Below are positions 47,217 to 56,420 of a stretch of 64,000 nucleotides of DNA, piece by piece. A program made the translations under genes and the position numbers. The DNA is from Deltaproteobacteria bacterium (lineage in GTDB: Bacteria > Myxococcota_A > UBA9160 > JAJDAL01): assembly GCA_029261875.1 (NCBI GenBank), contig JAJDAL010000024.1, positions 372,001-436,000 of the forward strand, written 5' to 3'. The notes under the pieces are model-generated. The model saw only the letters and a program-made list of their open reading frames with translations. It had not been told where the DNA came from and made no database searches. The first letter of the stretch is position 1. The number at the start of each line of letters is the position of its first letter.

Positions 47217-48401
47217 ATGAATCGATTCGATGTTGTCATCCTCGGGGGCGGTGCCGCGGGGCTGATGTGCGGGATTGCGGCGGGGAGCCGGGGACGCAAG
47301 GTCGCCGTCCTTGAGGGTTCCGACAAAATCGGCAAGAAGATTCTGATTTCCGGCGGCGGGCGTTGCAATTTCACGAATCGATATTGCGCGCCCTCTCACT
47401 TCCTTTCGGAGAATCCGAATTTCTGTATTTCTGCCCTGAGTCGCTACAGCCCGGACGATTTCGTCGCGCTGGTTGAAAAACACGCGATTGCCTACCACGA
47501 GAAAACGGCGGGCCAACTTTTCTGCGACCACACATCGAAAGAAGTTCTCGCCATGTTGGTCACCGAGTGCCGCGCGGTGCAGGCGGAGATTCACACCCAC
47601 TGCAAGGTCAGCTCGGTCGAGAAAGGCGAGCGATTCGTCGTTGCAACGGACCAGGGAGAATTCGTCGGCGACTCCCTGGTGATCGCCACCGGGGGTCTCT
47701 CCTTCCCGAAGATGGGGGCATCGGATCTCGGCTATCGAATTGCCCGGCAATTCGGGCATGCGGTCGGAGAACTTCGCGCCGCCCTGGTGCCCTTTACTTT
47801 TTCCGGCGCCATGTTGGCGATGACGAGCCGGCTCTCCGGCATCAGCACTCGGGCCGAAATGACGACCGATGGCGTGTCCTTTCGAGGCGACATTCTGTTT
47901 ACGCATCGCGGAGTGAGCGGTCCGGCAGCGCTTCAGCTTTCCAGCTACTGGGTGCTCGGCAACGAGATTCGCTTGAATCTACTACCGGACACAGAGCTTG
48001 CTCCGATTCTTCACCGCAAGAAGCTTCAACAGCCGAAGACGCTGCTGAGAACGGTGCTCAGCGAGCTCTTGCCCCGAGCCCTCGTGTTGGAGCTCGAGCC
48101 GATGTGGTGGCCGTCCCTCTCCGATACCCGTCTGGTCGAGATTGCAGACAAAGAACTGGAGCGGATCGCGTCCCAATTCCATAACTGGTGTTTGACGCCG
48201 TCGGGAACCGAGGGGTACCGAACCGCGGAAGTGACCCGCGGCGGCGTTGCAACGAATCAGCTGTCTTCGAAGACGATGGAATCGCAACGGCAACCCGGTC
48301 TCTATTTCATCGGCGAGGTGGTCGACGTGACGGGGCAACTCGGCGGTTTCAATTTCCAATGGGCCTGGGCTTCTGCCCAGGCCGCCGGCGCCGTGGTGTA
48401 G
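47217..48401 (+). CDS. HI0933/YhiN-family flavoprotein
   Basis: A 394-residue FAD-binding protein. The N-terminal VILGGGAAGLMCGIAAGSRG with VAVLEG, then GKKILISGGGRCNFTN is the HI0933/BaiN signature; C-terminal FIGEVVDVTGQLGGFNFQWA is the typical FAD-contact end (E-x-xD-x-x-GxxGGYN-x-QWA). Members may reduce or dehydrogenate cofactors or bile acids; the role of most is unknown. It starts 128 bases after czcA and is probably a separate unit. Confidence 0.92.
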   Translation: MNRFDVVILGGGAAGLMCGIAAGSRGRKVAVLEGSDKIGKKILISGGGRCNFTNRYCAPSHFLSENPNFCISALSRYSPDDFVALVEKHAIAYHEKTAGQLFCDHTSKEVLAMLVTECRAVQAEIHTHCKVSSVEKGERFVVATDQGEFVGDSLVIATGGLSFPKMGASDLGYRIARQFGHAVGELRAALVPFTFSGAMLAMTSRLSGISTRAEMTTDGVSFRGDILFTHRGVSGPAALQLSSYWVLGNEIRLNLLPDTELAPILHRKKLQQPKTLLRTVLSELLPRALVLELEPMWWPSLSDTRLVEIADKELERIASQFHNWCLTPSGTEGYRTAEVTRGGVATNQLSSKTMESQRQPGLYFIGEVVDVTGQLGGFNFQWAWASAQAAGAVV

Positions 48402-48610
48402 CTTCGGAGTGCGTCACGGGTACGGTCGTCATCGACGACGACGGCCAGGGCGGGTGCGAGCCCTCGACGCGACGCACAGCGCCTGGAAATCTCATCCCTT
48501 CTCATTCCGCCTGCACAGTTCAATCAACAATTCTCACCACGCACCTTGCCTCATTGTCCCTCCCACAGCGCTTCGTGATTCTTTCGGTTCAACTGCCGTA
48601 GGAGCTCATC

Positions 48611-49546
48611 ATGCAGCGACTGTTTTCGAGTCTGGCATTCGCCCTCTCCCTCGTCCTCACGCCTTTGACCGCCCACGCCCAGGCCACCATCGACGCGCTT
48701 TCGCTGGATGTCCCGACCTGTGGACCGCTCATCACAGCGACGGGATTCGAGGGCCGGCTCGACGCCACCATCACGATCGACGATTGCAGCCAAGGTGTGC
48801 ACTCTACGGTCTCCACCGATGGGGGACGCTTCAATCAATGCCTGGCTCTGGGCGTCGGGACGCACCCGATCTCGGTGCAATACATCCCCGAGTTGGTGCA
48901 ACCGAATTCGACGATGGTCGCGACCCTCGCGCTAGTGGATGATCTCGGCGGGCAAGTTCTGGACTCGCGCTCGGTTTCGTTCAACTGCACGACCGGTGGC
49001 CCCGGCGCGTGCACCGCAGCTCCCCGGGCCGGTTGCCGAACGGCGGGCGTATCGAAGTTCCGCAGCAAGAGCCTCGGTCAGAATACGGACCGCTTCTCGT
49101 GGACCTGGGCCAAGGGTGAAGCGACCACGCAAGCCGAGTTCGGCGATCCCACGGACACCACCGACTACGCGCTTTGCATCTACCAAGACGGCGAGATCAG
49201 TGGCGCGAGCGACTTTTTCGCAGACGGCGACTGGGGCGAAATCAAGGACGGCTACAAGCGCAAAGCGACGTTCTTCGCCGAGGGGAACAAGCTCGGCATC
49301 GAGTCGGTGAAGTTGAAGGGCGGGGCGGACGGTAAGTCGAAAATCGTAATCCGTCAGAAGCAGTACACCGCACCCCAGATGCATTTCCCCGTCGCGGTAC
49401 CGCTCACCGTTCAATTGGTGAATCTCGACTCCGACCTTTGTTTCGAGAGCGTATTCGATGCGGATGACATCGGGGCGAACATGACGCTGGGGCCCTTCAA
49501 CGATTTCTTCGCACCCGAGGGCTTCGTGCGGGGCGTCGCGAAGTAA
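48611..49546 (+). CDS. Secreted protein of unknown function
   Basis: A 311-residue exported protein: signal peptide FSSLAFALSLVLTPLTAHAQ, an immunoglobulin-like N-terminal part (TGFEGRLDATITIDDCSQGV), and a C-terminal domain (CRTAGVSKFRSKSLGQNTDR, FSWTWAKGEATTQAEFGDPT, YALCIYQDG) that recurs in secreted proteins of Myxococcota-type genomes. Six or more cysteines suggest disulfides. GTAGGAGCTC lies before the ATG. No partner is visible. Confidence 0.75.
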   Translation: MQRLFSSLAFALSLVLTPLTAHAQATIDALSLDVPTCGPLITATGFEGRLDATITIDDCSQGVHSTVSTDGGRFNQCLALGVGTHPISVQYIPELVQPNSTMVATLALVDDLGGQVLDSRSVSFNCTTGGPGACTAAPRAGCRTAGVSKFRSKSLGQNTDRFSWTWAKGEATTQAEFGDPTDTTDYALCIYQDGEISGASDFFADGDWGEIKDGYKRKATFFAEGNKLGIESVKLKGGADGKSKIVIRQKQYTAPQMHFPVAVPLTVQLVNLDSDLCFESVFDADDIGANMTLGPFNDFFAPEGFVRGVAK

Positions 49547-49819
49547 CACTTCCGAGTCGGTTCTCGTTTCGAATCGGACTACAGCGCATCGCGCTATCCG
49601 CGCCGAGCCGGCGATCGGCTGGGCAGGGGCCCTAGAAAAGAATCCCGGGCCTCGTCCGGAAACGTCTACCCGAAGCAGGGCGCGTCTCCCCACCGGCAAA
49701 CTCGAAGGCCTTCCGAAAGACCCCTACTGGGGACACGGCGACTCGAAGATCGTCCAGGAATAGAAGCCTCGTCGAAGCCGCCTTCGCGCCAGGATCCTCC
49801 CCCTGCACGTGAGAGCAGG

Positions 49820-52150
49820 TTGTCTGGGAACATGGCACACTTCCCGGACGCCAAGAACCGGGCGGGCAGGCAAGCCCTGGAGGACTGCGTGAAAGCTTGG
49901 GGCTTCCTACGGAAATCGGGTGTCGCGACGCTCCCGCATTGGATGGCCGCATGGCTCGTCGCGGCGGCGATCGTCTGCACCGCAGGCGTCACCTCGAACG
50001 CCCAGGTCGTGCCCGGAATCCAGGCACCCGCCGAGGCGGAAGCCGAAGCGGATCCGATTTCCGTAGCCGAGGTGGCCCGGCGTCTCGCGGATCTTCGCGG
50101 GGAGATCGCTTCCATCGACGAAGCGTTGCCCCGTGCAGCAGCCGAGCCCGCAGCCCACCTGCGCGCGGTCCGGGCGAAGCTCGAAAAGATCGAGCATGCC
50201 CTGGAAGAACAGTCCCTCCTCCCCAGCCCGACGGAAGCCGCGAGCCCCGTCGCGCCCGAGGCGACCCCATCTCTCTTCGAACTCAACGCACTGTACGAGG
50301 CTCGTTCGGCGATGGAGGCCGCCGCCGAGGAAGCGGGATCACGGGTGGCGATCTCCCGGGACGAGCTGGAGGCGGCCAAAGAGGCCCTCGATGCCATCGG
50401 GAAAGAACGCCGAGAAGTCCGTGGAGCCCTCGATGCGGCGGGGCCGAGTGAGCGCACCGTGTTGGAACGCAAGCTCGAGCTCCTGCGGCTCGAGGAACGA
50501 CTCGCCCAAGAAGTCGTCTACCTACGCACGCTCGAGACGCGCAGTTTGGTCGCGCGTCGCGACGACGAGAGCGGGATTGCGAATCTCAACGCGCGCATCG
50601 ATGCGATGCGCGCCGCCCTCGAACGCGGCGAGGGAGCCCCCGAGAACGGTTTCGCTCGACTCGCGGTGCGCGAAGACGAATTGCGACGCAAGCACGAGGA
50701 CGTGGAGCGGCGGGTGGGTAGCGCGGAGCTGCGGCTCGAGGCGGCGCAGAACCGCTTCGCCCGCCAGGCGCAGGCGGCCCCCGAACTCCTCCAGGAGGTC
50801 GAGGCGCTCACCGCCCATCGCGACGCCTTGCGGCAACAAGCCGCTCTCATCGACGCGCAACGCGAGCGTTTGGTCTCCGAACGGGAGCTGTGGCAACACT
50901 GGGAAGCCATGCTCCGCGGCGTGCGCGAGTCGGCCCAACTGGCGACCTGGGAAGAGCACGCCACGAAGCACCACGAGGCGTTGGGCCAGGCGAAACTGCG
51001 CGCCACCGGCCGCATTTCCGATGTGGAGTCGCGTCTCGAAAACCTGCAACGGCGGTTGGATGGGGGTGTGGACGATCCACGGCTAAGCGCGGTTCTCGAG
51101 GGGCAGGCGCATTCGCTTCGCGAGCTGCGCGACGCCTTGCGCGACGATGCGCGCGCAACTGGCGCCGACTGGCGTCTCAGCCAACGCGTGCTCGCCGAGA
51201 TCCACGAGCGAACGGGGCACCTGGACCCGCTCGAACAGCTCGCGCGCGGAGCCGAGGCCTTGGGGGACGTCTGGAACTACGAGATCGCCACCGTCGACGA
51301 TTCGCCGATCACGGTGGGAGCCGTGGTGCTCGCGCTGGTCCTCTTCGTGGCCGGGCTCTGGGCGGCGCGTCGCGGCTCGGCGATCGTCGAACGGGTCGCC
51401 GAACGGCGCCTCCGGCTGGATGCCGGCGCCGCGCATGCCCTCGGGACCCTCTCCTTCTACGCATTGCTGTTGAGTTTCTCGCTGCTCGCTCTGCGCGCCG
51501 TCCACTTTCCGCTGACCGCGTTTACCGTGCTCGGTGGCGCGCTGGCGATCGGCATCGGCTTCGGCAGCCAGAACGTGATGAACAATTTCATCAGCGGACT
51601 CATTCTGATGCTGGAACGCCCCGTGCGCGCGCGCGACGTCGTGGAAGTGGACGGCAACTTCGGAACGATCGAGAACATCGGCGCTCGCAGCACCCAGATT
51701 CGCTCGACGGACGGTCGACACATCATCGTTCCCAACAGTTTTTTTCTCGAGAACAACGTGGTGAACTGGACTCTTTCCGACGATCTGATGCGCGCCAAGG
51801 TGAGCGTCGGCGTGATCTACGGCTCACCCACCCGCCTGGTCGAGAAACGCATCCGTCAAGTGGTGGATGAGAACGATCAGATCCTGAAGTCTCCCGCGCC
51901 GATCATCATTTTCGAGGAGTTCGGCGACAACTCGCTCAACTTCGATGTCTATTTCTGGGTCAAGGCGCGCTCTCCCATGGCAATGAGAAAAATACAGAGT
52001 CACGTTCGCTTCGGAATCGACGACCTGTTCCGCGAAGACAATCTGGTCATCGCGTTTCCCCAGCGCGACGTTCACCTCGACAGTGCAAGCCCGATCGAGG
52101 TTCGCATCGTCAACGAAAGCAAAGACGCGAAGCTTCGCGACGAGCCATAG
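49820..52150 (+). CDS. MscS-family mechanosensitive channel with long periplasmic coiled coil
   Basis: A 776-residue channel of the KefA/MscK-like type. A membrane or signal segment near residue 45 is followed by about 400 residues of charged coiled coil, then three transmembrane helices from about 500. The pore helix and beta domain follow: GGALAIGIGFGSQNVMNNFI, SGLILMLERPVRARDVVEVD, and the conserved IRSTDGRHIIVPNSFFLEN. It releases solutes on hypo-osmotic shock. The first 40 residues may be overcalled; a later start is possible. CorA follows after 12 bases, implying an ion/osmo operon. Confidence 0.9.
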   Translation: MSGNMAHFPDAKNRAGRQALEDCVKAWGFLRKSGVATLPHWMAAWLVAAAIVCTAGVTSNAQVVPGIQAPAEAEAEADPISVAEVARRLADLRGEIASIDEALPRAAAEPAAHLRAVRAKLEKIEHALEEQSLLPSPTEAASPVAPEATPSLFELNALYEARSAMEAAAEEAGSRVAISRDELEAAKEALDAIGKERREVRGALDAAGPSERTVLERKLELLRLEERLAQEVVYLRTLETRSLVARRDDESGIANLNARIDAMRAALERGEGAPENGFARLAVREDELRRKHEDVERRVGSAELRLEAAQNRFARQAQAAPELLQEVEALTAHRDALRQQAALIDAQRERLVSERELWQHWEAMLRGVRESAQLATWEEHATKHHEALGQAKLRATGRISDVESRLENLQRRLDGGVDDPRLSAVLEGQAHSLRELRDALRDDARATGADWRLSQRVLAEIHERTGHLDPLEQLARGAEALGDVWNYEIATVDDSPITVGAVVLALVLFVAGLWAARRGSAIVERVAERRLRLDAGAAHALGTLSFYALLLSFSLLALRAVHFPLTAFTVLGGALAIGIGFGSQNVMNNFISGLILMLERPVRARDVVEVDGNFGTIENIGARSTQIRSTDGRHIIVPNSFFLENNVVNWTLSDDLMRAKVSVGVIYGSPTRLVEKRIRQVVDENDQILKSPAPIIIFEEFGDNSLNFDVYFWVKARSPMAMRKIQSHVRFGIDDLFREDNLVIAFPQRDVHLDSASPIEVRIVNESKDAKLRDEP

Positions 52151-52162
52151 AGGAGGAGGACA

Positions 52163-53263
52163 GTGGTCTTCCAGAAGTACAATCCGGAGATCGGGGCCCG
52201 CCCCGGAACGCTGGCGATCCCGCCGGATTCTCCGTTTCCGAAGGTCACGGTCGTGCAGTACGACAAAGACTCGATGGATCGGCAGGAAATCGAGAACCTC
52301 GACGAGTTGCGCGCCGTGCGGGACGACGCGCGAACGACGTGGGTGGATGTGCAGGGGCTCGGTGACGAAGCCACCCTCCGCGCGTTGGCGGAGATCTTCG
52401 AACTTCATCCCGTGGCGCTCGAAAACGCGGTCAATGTGCCCCAACGCGCAAAGACCGAACAGTACGAGAATCATCAGCTCGTGATCACACGGACCCCCCA
52501 GATCGACGACGAAGGATTGGTCCGCACGCCGCAGGTGTGCTTCATCATTGGCGAGCGCTACCTGCTGACCTTTCAAGAGCGGTACTTCGGATTCTTCGAC
52601 GCCGTCCGAGAACGCATGCAGGTGGGGACCGGGTGGATTCGCAACGGGGGACCTGACCAGCTTGCATACAGCTTGATCGATGCCATGATCGATCGCTATT
52701 ACCCCGTGGCGCAGTATCTGGCGGATGGGTTGGAAGAGCTCGAGGACATCGTCGTCGATAACCCGCATCCCGAGGTGCTTGCGCGGATCCACGCCTACCG
52801 GCGGCAGCTCGTCGTCCTCCGTCGAGTGGGTTGGCCGCAGCGGGAGGCGCTCAATGCCATGCTTCGCGCCCAGTCTCCGTTCTTTTCCGACGAGACCAAG
52901 GTCTTTCTTCGGGACACCTACGATCACATCGCCCAGATCGTCGAGCTGATCGACTCCGCACGCGAGATGGCGTCGGACCTTGCAGACGCCTATCTCTCGA
53001 ACGTGAGCCACCGCACCAATGAGATCATGAAGGTGTTGACGCTGATGGCGAGCATCTTCATTCCGCTCACGTTCGTTGCGGGAATCTACGGCATGAACTT
53101 CGAGCACATGCCCGAGCTCGCGGCCCGGAACGGATACTTCGTCGCCTTGACCGTGATGGTCGTGCTCGGGGTGGGGATGACCGCGTACTTCAAGCACCGC
53201 GGCTGGATCGGGTCGGCGCCACCTCCGAAGCCGGAAGTGGACAAGCGCGATCTCCCGTCCTAG
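52163..53263 (+). CDS. corA: CorA magnesium/cobalt transporter
   Basis: A 366-residue homopentameric divalent cation channel. A long N-terminal alpha/beta cytosolic funnel is followed by two C-terminal helices; the hallmark GMNF (IPLTFVAGIYGMNFEHMPEL) follows TM1, which is complete. Start is GTG at 52163, with GAGGAGGAC immediately before it. It directly follows the MscS gene by 12 bases and is likely co-transcribed. Together with the CNNM protein (30915) the window has two magnesium systems. Confidence 0.94.
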   Translation: MVFQKYNPEIGARPGTLAIPPDSPFPKVTVVQYDKDSMDRQEIENLDELRAVRDDARTTWVDVQGLGDEATLRALAEIFELHPVALENAVNVPQRAKTEQYENHQLVITRTPQIDDEGLVRTPQVCFIIGERYLLTFQERYFGFFDAVRERMQVGTGWIRNGGPDQLAYSLIDAMIDRYYPVAQYLADGLEELEDIVVDNPHPEVLARIHAYRRQLVVLRRVGWPQREALNAMLRAQSPFFSDETKVFLRDTYDHIAQIVELIDSAREMASDLADAYLSNVSHRTNEIMKVLTLMASIFIPLTFVAGIYGMNFEHMPELAARNGYFVALTVMVVLGVGMTAYFKHRGWIGSAPPPKPEVDKRDLPS

Positions 53264-53610
53264 TCCGATCGCGGGCGAGGTTCCAGCCGCTGTGCGCGGC
53301 GCATTGTTCAGCCCTATTGACAGAGTGTCAATAACGGCTCAGGCTGCGCCGCCGGAGGTGGAAAGGGCGTGGAGGCCACCGCGCACGAACACAGTCGGCG
53401 CGACCAGCGTGCGGGATTGATCACCGCGGACACACCTGGACGCGGAACAGACCGCGATCGCGCTGAATCTCGCTTACCTGAGAGAACCGCTTGGGAGAGC
53501 CCGAGTGGCAGGATAACGGACCCATAACAGAAAGATATCGCGCGTGTAGACGCGGACGCTGTACGGCGTTCGGCGACGGACACCGCAGCCCGAAATTACC
53601 GAGGTAGAAG
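53264..53610. other. Intergenic stretch with one palindrome
   Basis: About 350 bases between corA and the DUF3604 gene. No convincing reading frame is present. It holds the TATTGACA palindrome at 53315-53333 and, directly before the DUF3604 start, the ribosome site GAGGTAGAAG. The promoter of the DUF3604 operon is presumably here. Confidence 0.4.
53315..53333. promoter_or_regulatory. Palindrome TATTGACA-GAG-TGTCAATA, possible operator
   Basis: Perfect 8-bp dyad with a 3-base spacer, AT-rich in a GC-rich background. TTGACAnnnTGTCAA is a common form of TetR-family operators, and its left half also looks like a -35 box. It could regulate the DUF3604 operon about 280 bases downstream, or be a short terminator hairpin for corA. 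No regulator gene lies adjacent. Confidence 0.4.
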
Positions 53611-55554
53611 ATGACCCAACCCAAATACGCGTTGCTCGATGCAAGTATGAGACTCCTCAAAATCGCGCTCGCCCTCGTGCTCGCCTACATCGCGACGCCG
53701 AGCCTCGTATCAACCGCCCGCGCGGAAGCGAAAACGGACACGCCCTACTCTCCGTACGTCGACCGCGACTTCCCGACTCGTCCGTTCTTCGGCGACACGC
53801 ATCTCCACACCTCGTTCTCGATGGATGCGGGCGCTTTCGGGGCACGCCTCTCGCCGCGCGATGCCTACAAGTTTGCCAGGGGAGAAGAGATCGCGACGTC
53901 GACGGGTCAACGCGCGAAGCTCTCCCGCCCGTTGGACTTTCTCGTCGTGGCCGATCACTCCGACGGAATGGGCTTCTTTCCCCTGCTCTTCGAAGGCACT
54001 CCGGAGGTAATGGCGGATCCGCAGGGAAAGATATGGCACGAGATGATCAAATCCGGGAAGGGAAACGAGGCCGGGTTCGACATCGTTCGAAAGTTCGGCC
54101 TGGGACAGATGCCAAAAGCCATCCTTCCCGTGCCCGGGACGAGCGCGTACCGCGGAGCCTGGCAGAAGACGATCGAAGCCGCCGAGGAGGCCAACGATCC
54201 GGGCACGTTCACGGCCTTCATCGGTTTCGAGTGGACCTCGAACACGGGCGGAAACAACCTTCACCGCAACGTGATCTTCCGCGACGATGGCCGCAAGGCC
54301 GGGCTCGTCGAGCCCTACACCACGGTGAAACCGTTGGGCAGCGACGATCCCAAAGATCTGTGGCGCTGGATGGCCGCCTACGAGGAGAGTTCCGGCGGTC
54401 ACGTACTCGCCATCCCGCACAATGGAAATCTGAGCAACGGCCGCATGTTCCCGAGAATCGACTCCTTTAGCGGAAAACCGATCGACCGCGCCTACGCGGA
54501 GCAGCGACAGCGCTGGGAGCGTCTATACGAAGTCTCCCAGATCAAAGGCGACGGCGAGACCCATCCCCTGCTTTCCCCCAATGACGAATTCGCCGACTTC
54601 GAGCGCTGGGACGCTGGGAATCTGGACCTCTCCGAGCCGAAGAAGCCCGAGATGCTCGAGTTCGAGTACGCGCGCAGTGCGCTTCGCAGCGGGCTCCAAC
54701 TCGAGCAAGAGCTCGGAGTCAATCCCTTCAAATTCGGCATGGTTGGATCAACGGACGCGCACACCGGCCTGTCGGGGGTCGAGGAAGACAATTTCTTCGG
54801 AAAAACCGCCGGCTCCGAACCGGGCCCCCACCGCTCCTCCCACCCGTTCATCACGAATCCACAGACCGGGCTGACGTTCCACGGGTGGCAGACCATTGCG
54901 TCCGGATACGTGGGAGTCTGGGCCAACGAGAACACCCGGGAATCCCTGTTCGACGCGATGGAGCGACGCGAGACGTTCGCAACTACGGGCTCTCGTATGA
55001 CGGTGCGCTTCTTCGGCGGTTGGGAGTTCGATGAGGACGATGCCTTCCAGCCGGATCCCGCCCGCGTCGGCTACGAATCCGGCGTCCCGATGGGAAGCGA
55101 TCTCCCGAAGCGACCGCGGGGGGGAGAGCCCCGCTTTCTAGTGGCCGCCCTGAAGGAGCCGGGTGGCGCCAACCTGGATCGGATCCAGATCGTGAAGGGT
55201 TGGCTGGACGACGAGGGCGAGCTCCATGAACGCGTCTACGACGTGGTGTGGGGGGACGCGGACCAGCGCAAGATCGGACGCGATGGAAAGCTCACCCCGG
55301 TGGGTAGCACCGTCGACGTGGAGAACGCGACCTGGGCCAACCGCATTGGGGACCCGGAACTGATCTCGGTATGGAAGGACCCCAACTTCGATTCGGATCA
55401 GAGCGCGTTCTACTACGCCCGCGTGCTCGAGATCCCGACTCCGCGCTGGACCGCGTACGACGCCAAGCGCTTTGACCTCGAGCTACCACCCGAGGTGCCG
55501 ATGACGACGCAAGATCGCGCCTACTCGTCGCCGATCTGGTACACGCCGCGCTAG
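53611..55554 (+). CDS. DUF3604 family exported protein (PHP-like hydrolase fold)
   Basis: A 647-residue exported protein. Signal segment at about 12-38 (LLKIALALVLAYIATPSLVS, TARA). The metal-binding pattern of the DUF3604 family is visible: FFGDTHLHTSFSMDAG (D-x-HLHT), DFLVVADHSDGMG, GFEWTS, and a late GSTDAHTG. These histidines and aspartates suggest a PHP-like metallohydrolase. Substrates are unknown. It starts a three-gene set with PpiC and HupE/UreJ, an arrangement often repeated in proteobacteria; the last two may fold and insert or supply metal to it. Confidence 0.85.
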   Translation: MTQPKYALLDASMRLLKIALALVLAYIATPSLVSTARAEAKTDTPYSPYVDRDFPTRPFFGDTHLHTSFSMDAGAFGARLSPRDAYKFARGEEIATSTGQRAKLSRPLDFLVVADHSDGMGFFPLLFEGTPEVMADPQGKIWHEMIKSGKGNEAGFDIVRKFGLGQMPKAILPVPGTSAYRGAWQKTIEAAEEANDPGTFTAFIGFEWTSNTGGNNLHRNVIFRDDGRKAGLVEPYTTVKPLGSDDPKDLWRWMAAYEESSGGHVLAIPHNGNLSNGRMFPRIDSFSGKPIDRAYAEQRQRWERLYEVSQIKGDGETHPLLSPNDEFADFERWDAGNLDLSEPKKPEMLEFEYARSALRSGLQLEQELGVNPFKFGMVGSTDAHTGLSGVEEDNFFGKTAGSEPGPHRSSHPFITNPQTGLTFHGWQTIASGYVGVWANENTRESLFDAMERRETFATTGSRMTVRFFGGWEFDEDDAFQPDPARVGYESGVPMGSDLPKRPRGGEPRFLVAALKEPGGANLDRIQIVKGWLDDEGELHERVYDVVWGDADQRKIGRDGKLTPVGSTVDVENATWANRIGDPELISVWKDPNFDSDQSAFYYARVLEIPTPRWTAYDAKRFDLELPPEVPMTTQDRAYSSPIWYTPR

Positions 55555-55568
55555 TGGAGCACGCATCC

Positions 55569-56420
55569 ATGCGTAAGTTCATCTCGGAGCCGCTTGTTCA
55601 TTTTCTCGTGCTCGGAACGGTGATCTTCGCCGCGGCGCAGCTCGTGTCCGACGATGAACCCTTCGCGGTGAACGAGATCGTGGTCGGAGCAGACCGGATC
55701 GAGGGACTCGCCACGGTTTTCGCGCGGACCTGGCAACGCCCACCAAACGAATCCGAGCTCCAGGGACTGATTTCCGAGTTCGTTCGCGAAGAGATCTACT
55801 ACCGCGAGGCGCTTGCGCTCGGTCTCGACCAGGACGACATCATCGTCCGGCGCCGCTTGCGCCAGAAGCTCGAGTTCCTCTCCGAAGATCTCGCCGCCAC
55901 CGACTCCGCACCGACCGACGCGGAACTCGCCGCTCACCTCGAAGCGCATCCGGACCGATTCCAAACGGAGGTGCGATTCTCTTTCGTTCAGGTTCCGGTC
56001 GACGAGGAGGGCGATCCCGGCGAACTCCTGGCGCTGCTTCGAGAAGCCGGCACCGATGTGGACACTTCGCCCTACGGCGGGCTCGCGCTGCTCGAGCGGG
56101 AGCATCACAATGTCTCGGCGCCAAAGGTTGCGATGCAGTTCGGCGATAACTTCACCGCGCGCCTGTCGGAAGTTCCGCTGGGTCAGTGGCAGGGCCCGAT
56201 TCCGTCATCCTACGGTGCACATCTCGTTCTAATCAGCGAGCGATCCGCGGCCGCGCTGCCAAGCCTCGAAACGATTCGAGAGCGCGTTCGCCTCGACCTC
56301 GCCGATGTTCGTCGCCAACGGGCAGCGAAGCGCTTCTACGAATCGTTGCGCCAACGCTACCAGGTCACCGTGGAGTTCCCGAATCGCACATCCGACGCGG
56401 CGTACCCGGAGGCGTCATAG
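55569..56420 (+). CDS. PpiC-type peptidyl-prolyl isomerase
   Basis: A 283-residue periplasmic, membrane-anchored parvulin. N-terminal anchor PLVHFLVLGTVIFAAAQLV, a SurA_N-like region (ELQGLISEFVREEIYYREAL), then a parvulin domain at about 130-250 ending VPLGQWQGPIPSSYGAHLVL. The parvulin core is short and diverged, so it may be a chaperone more than an isomerase. It begins 14 bases after the DUF3604 stop and its own stop overlaps the presumed start region of the HupE/UreJ gene. Confidence 0.85.
   Translation: MRKFISEPLVHFLVLGTVIFAAAQLVSDDEPFAVNEIVVGADRIEGLATVFARTWQRPPNESELQGLISEFVREEIYYREALALGLDQDDIIVRRRLRQKLEFLSEDLAATDSAPTDAELAAHLEAHPDRFQTEVRFSFVQVPVDEEGDPGELLALLREAGTDVDTSPYGGLALLEREHHNVSAPKVAMQFGDNFTARLSEVPLGQWQGPIPSSYGAHLVLISERSAAALPSLETIRERVRLDLADVRRQRAAKRFYESLRQRYQVTVEFPNRTSDAAYPEAS

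Noticed and set aside
53611..53647. Later start of the DUF3604 protein at ATG 53647
   Set aside because: ATG 53611 has the GAGGTAGAAG ribosome site directly upstream, while 53647 has none.
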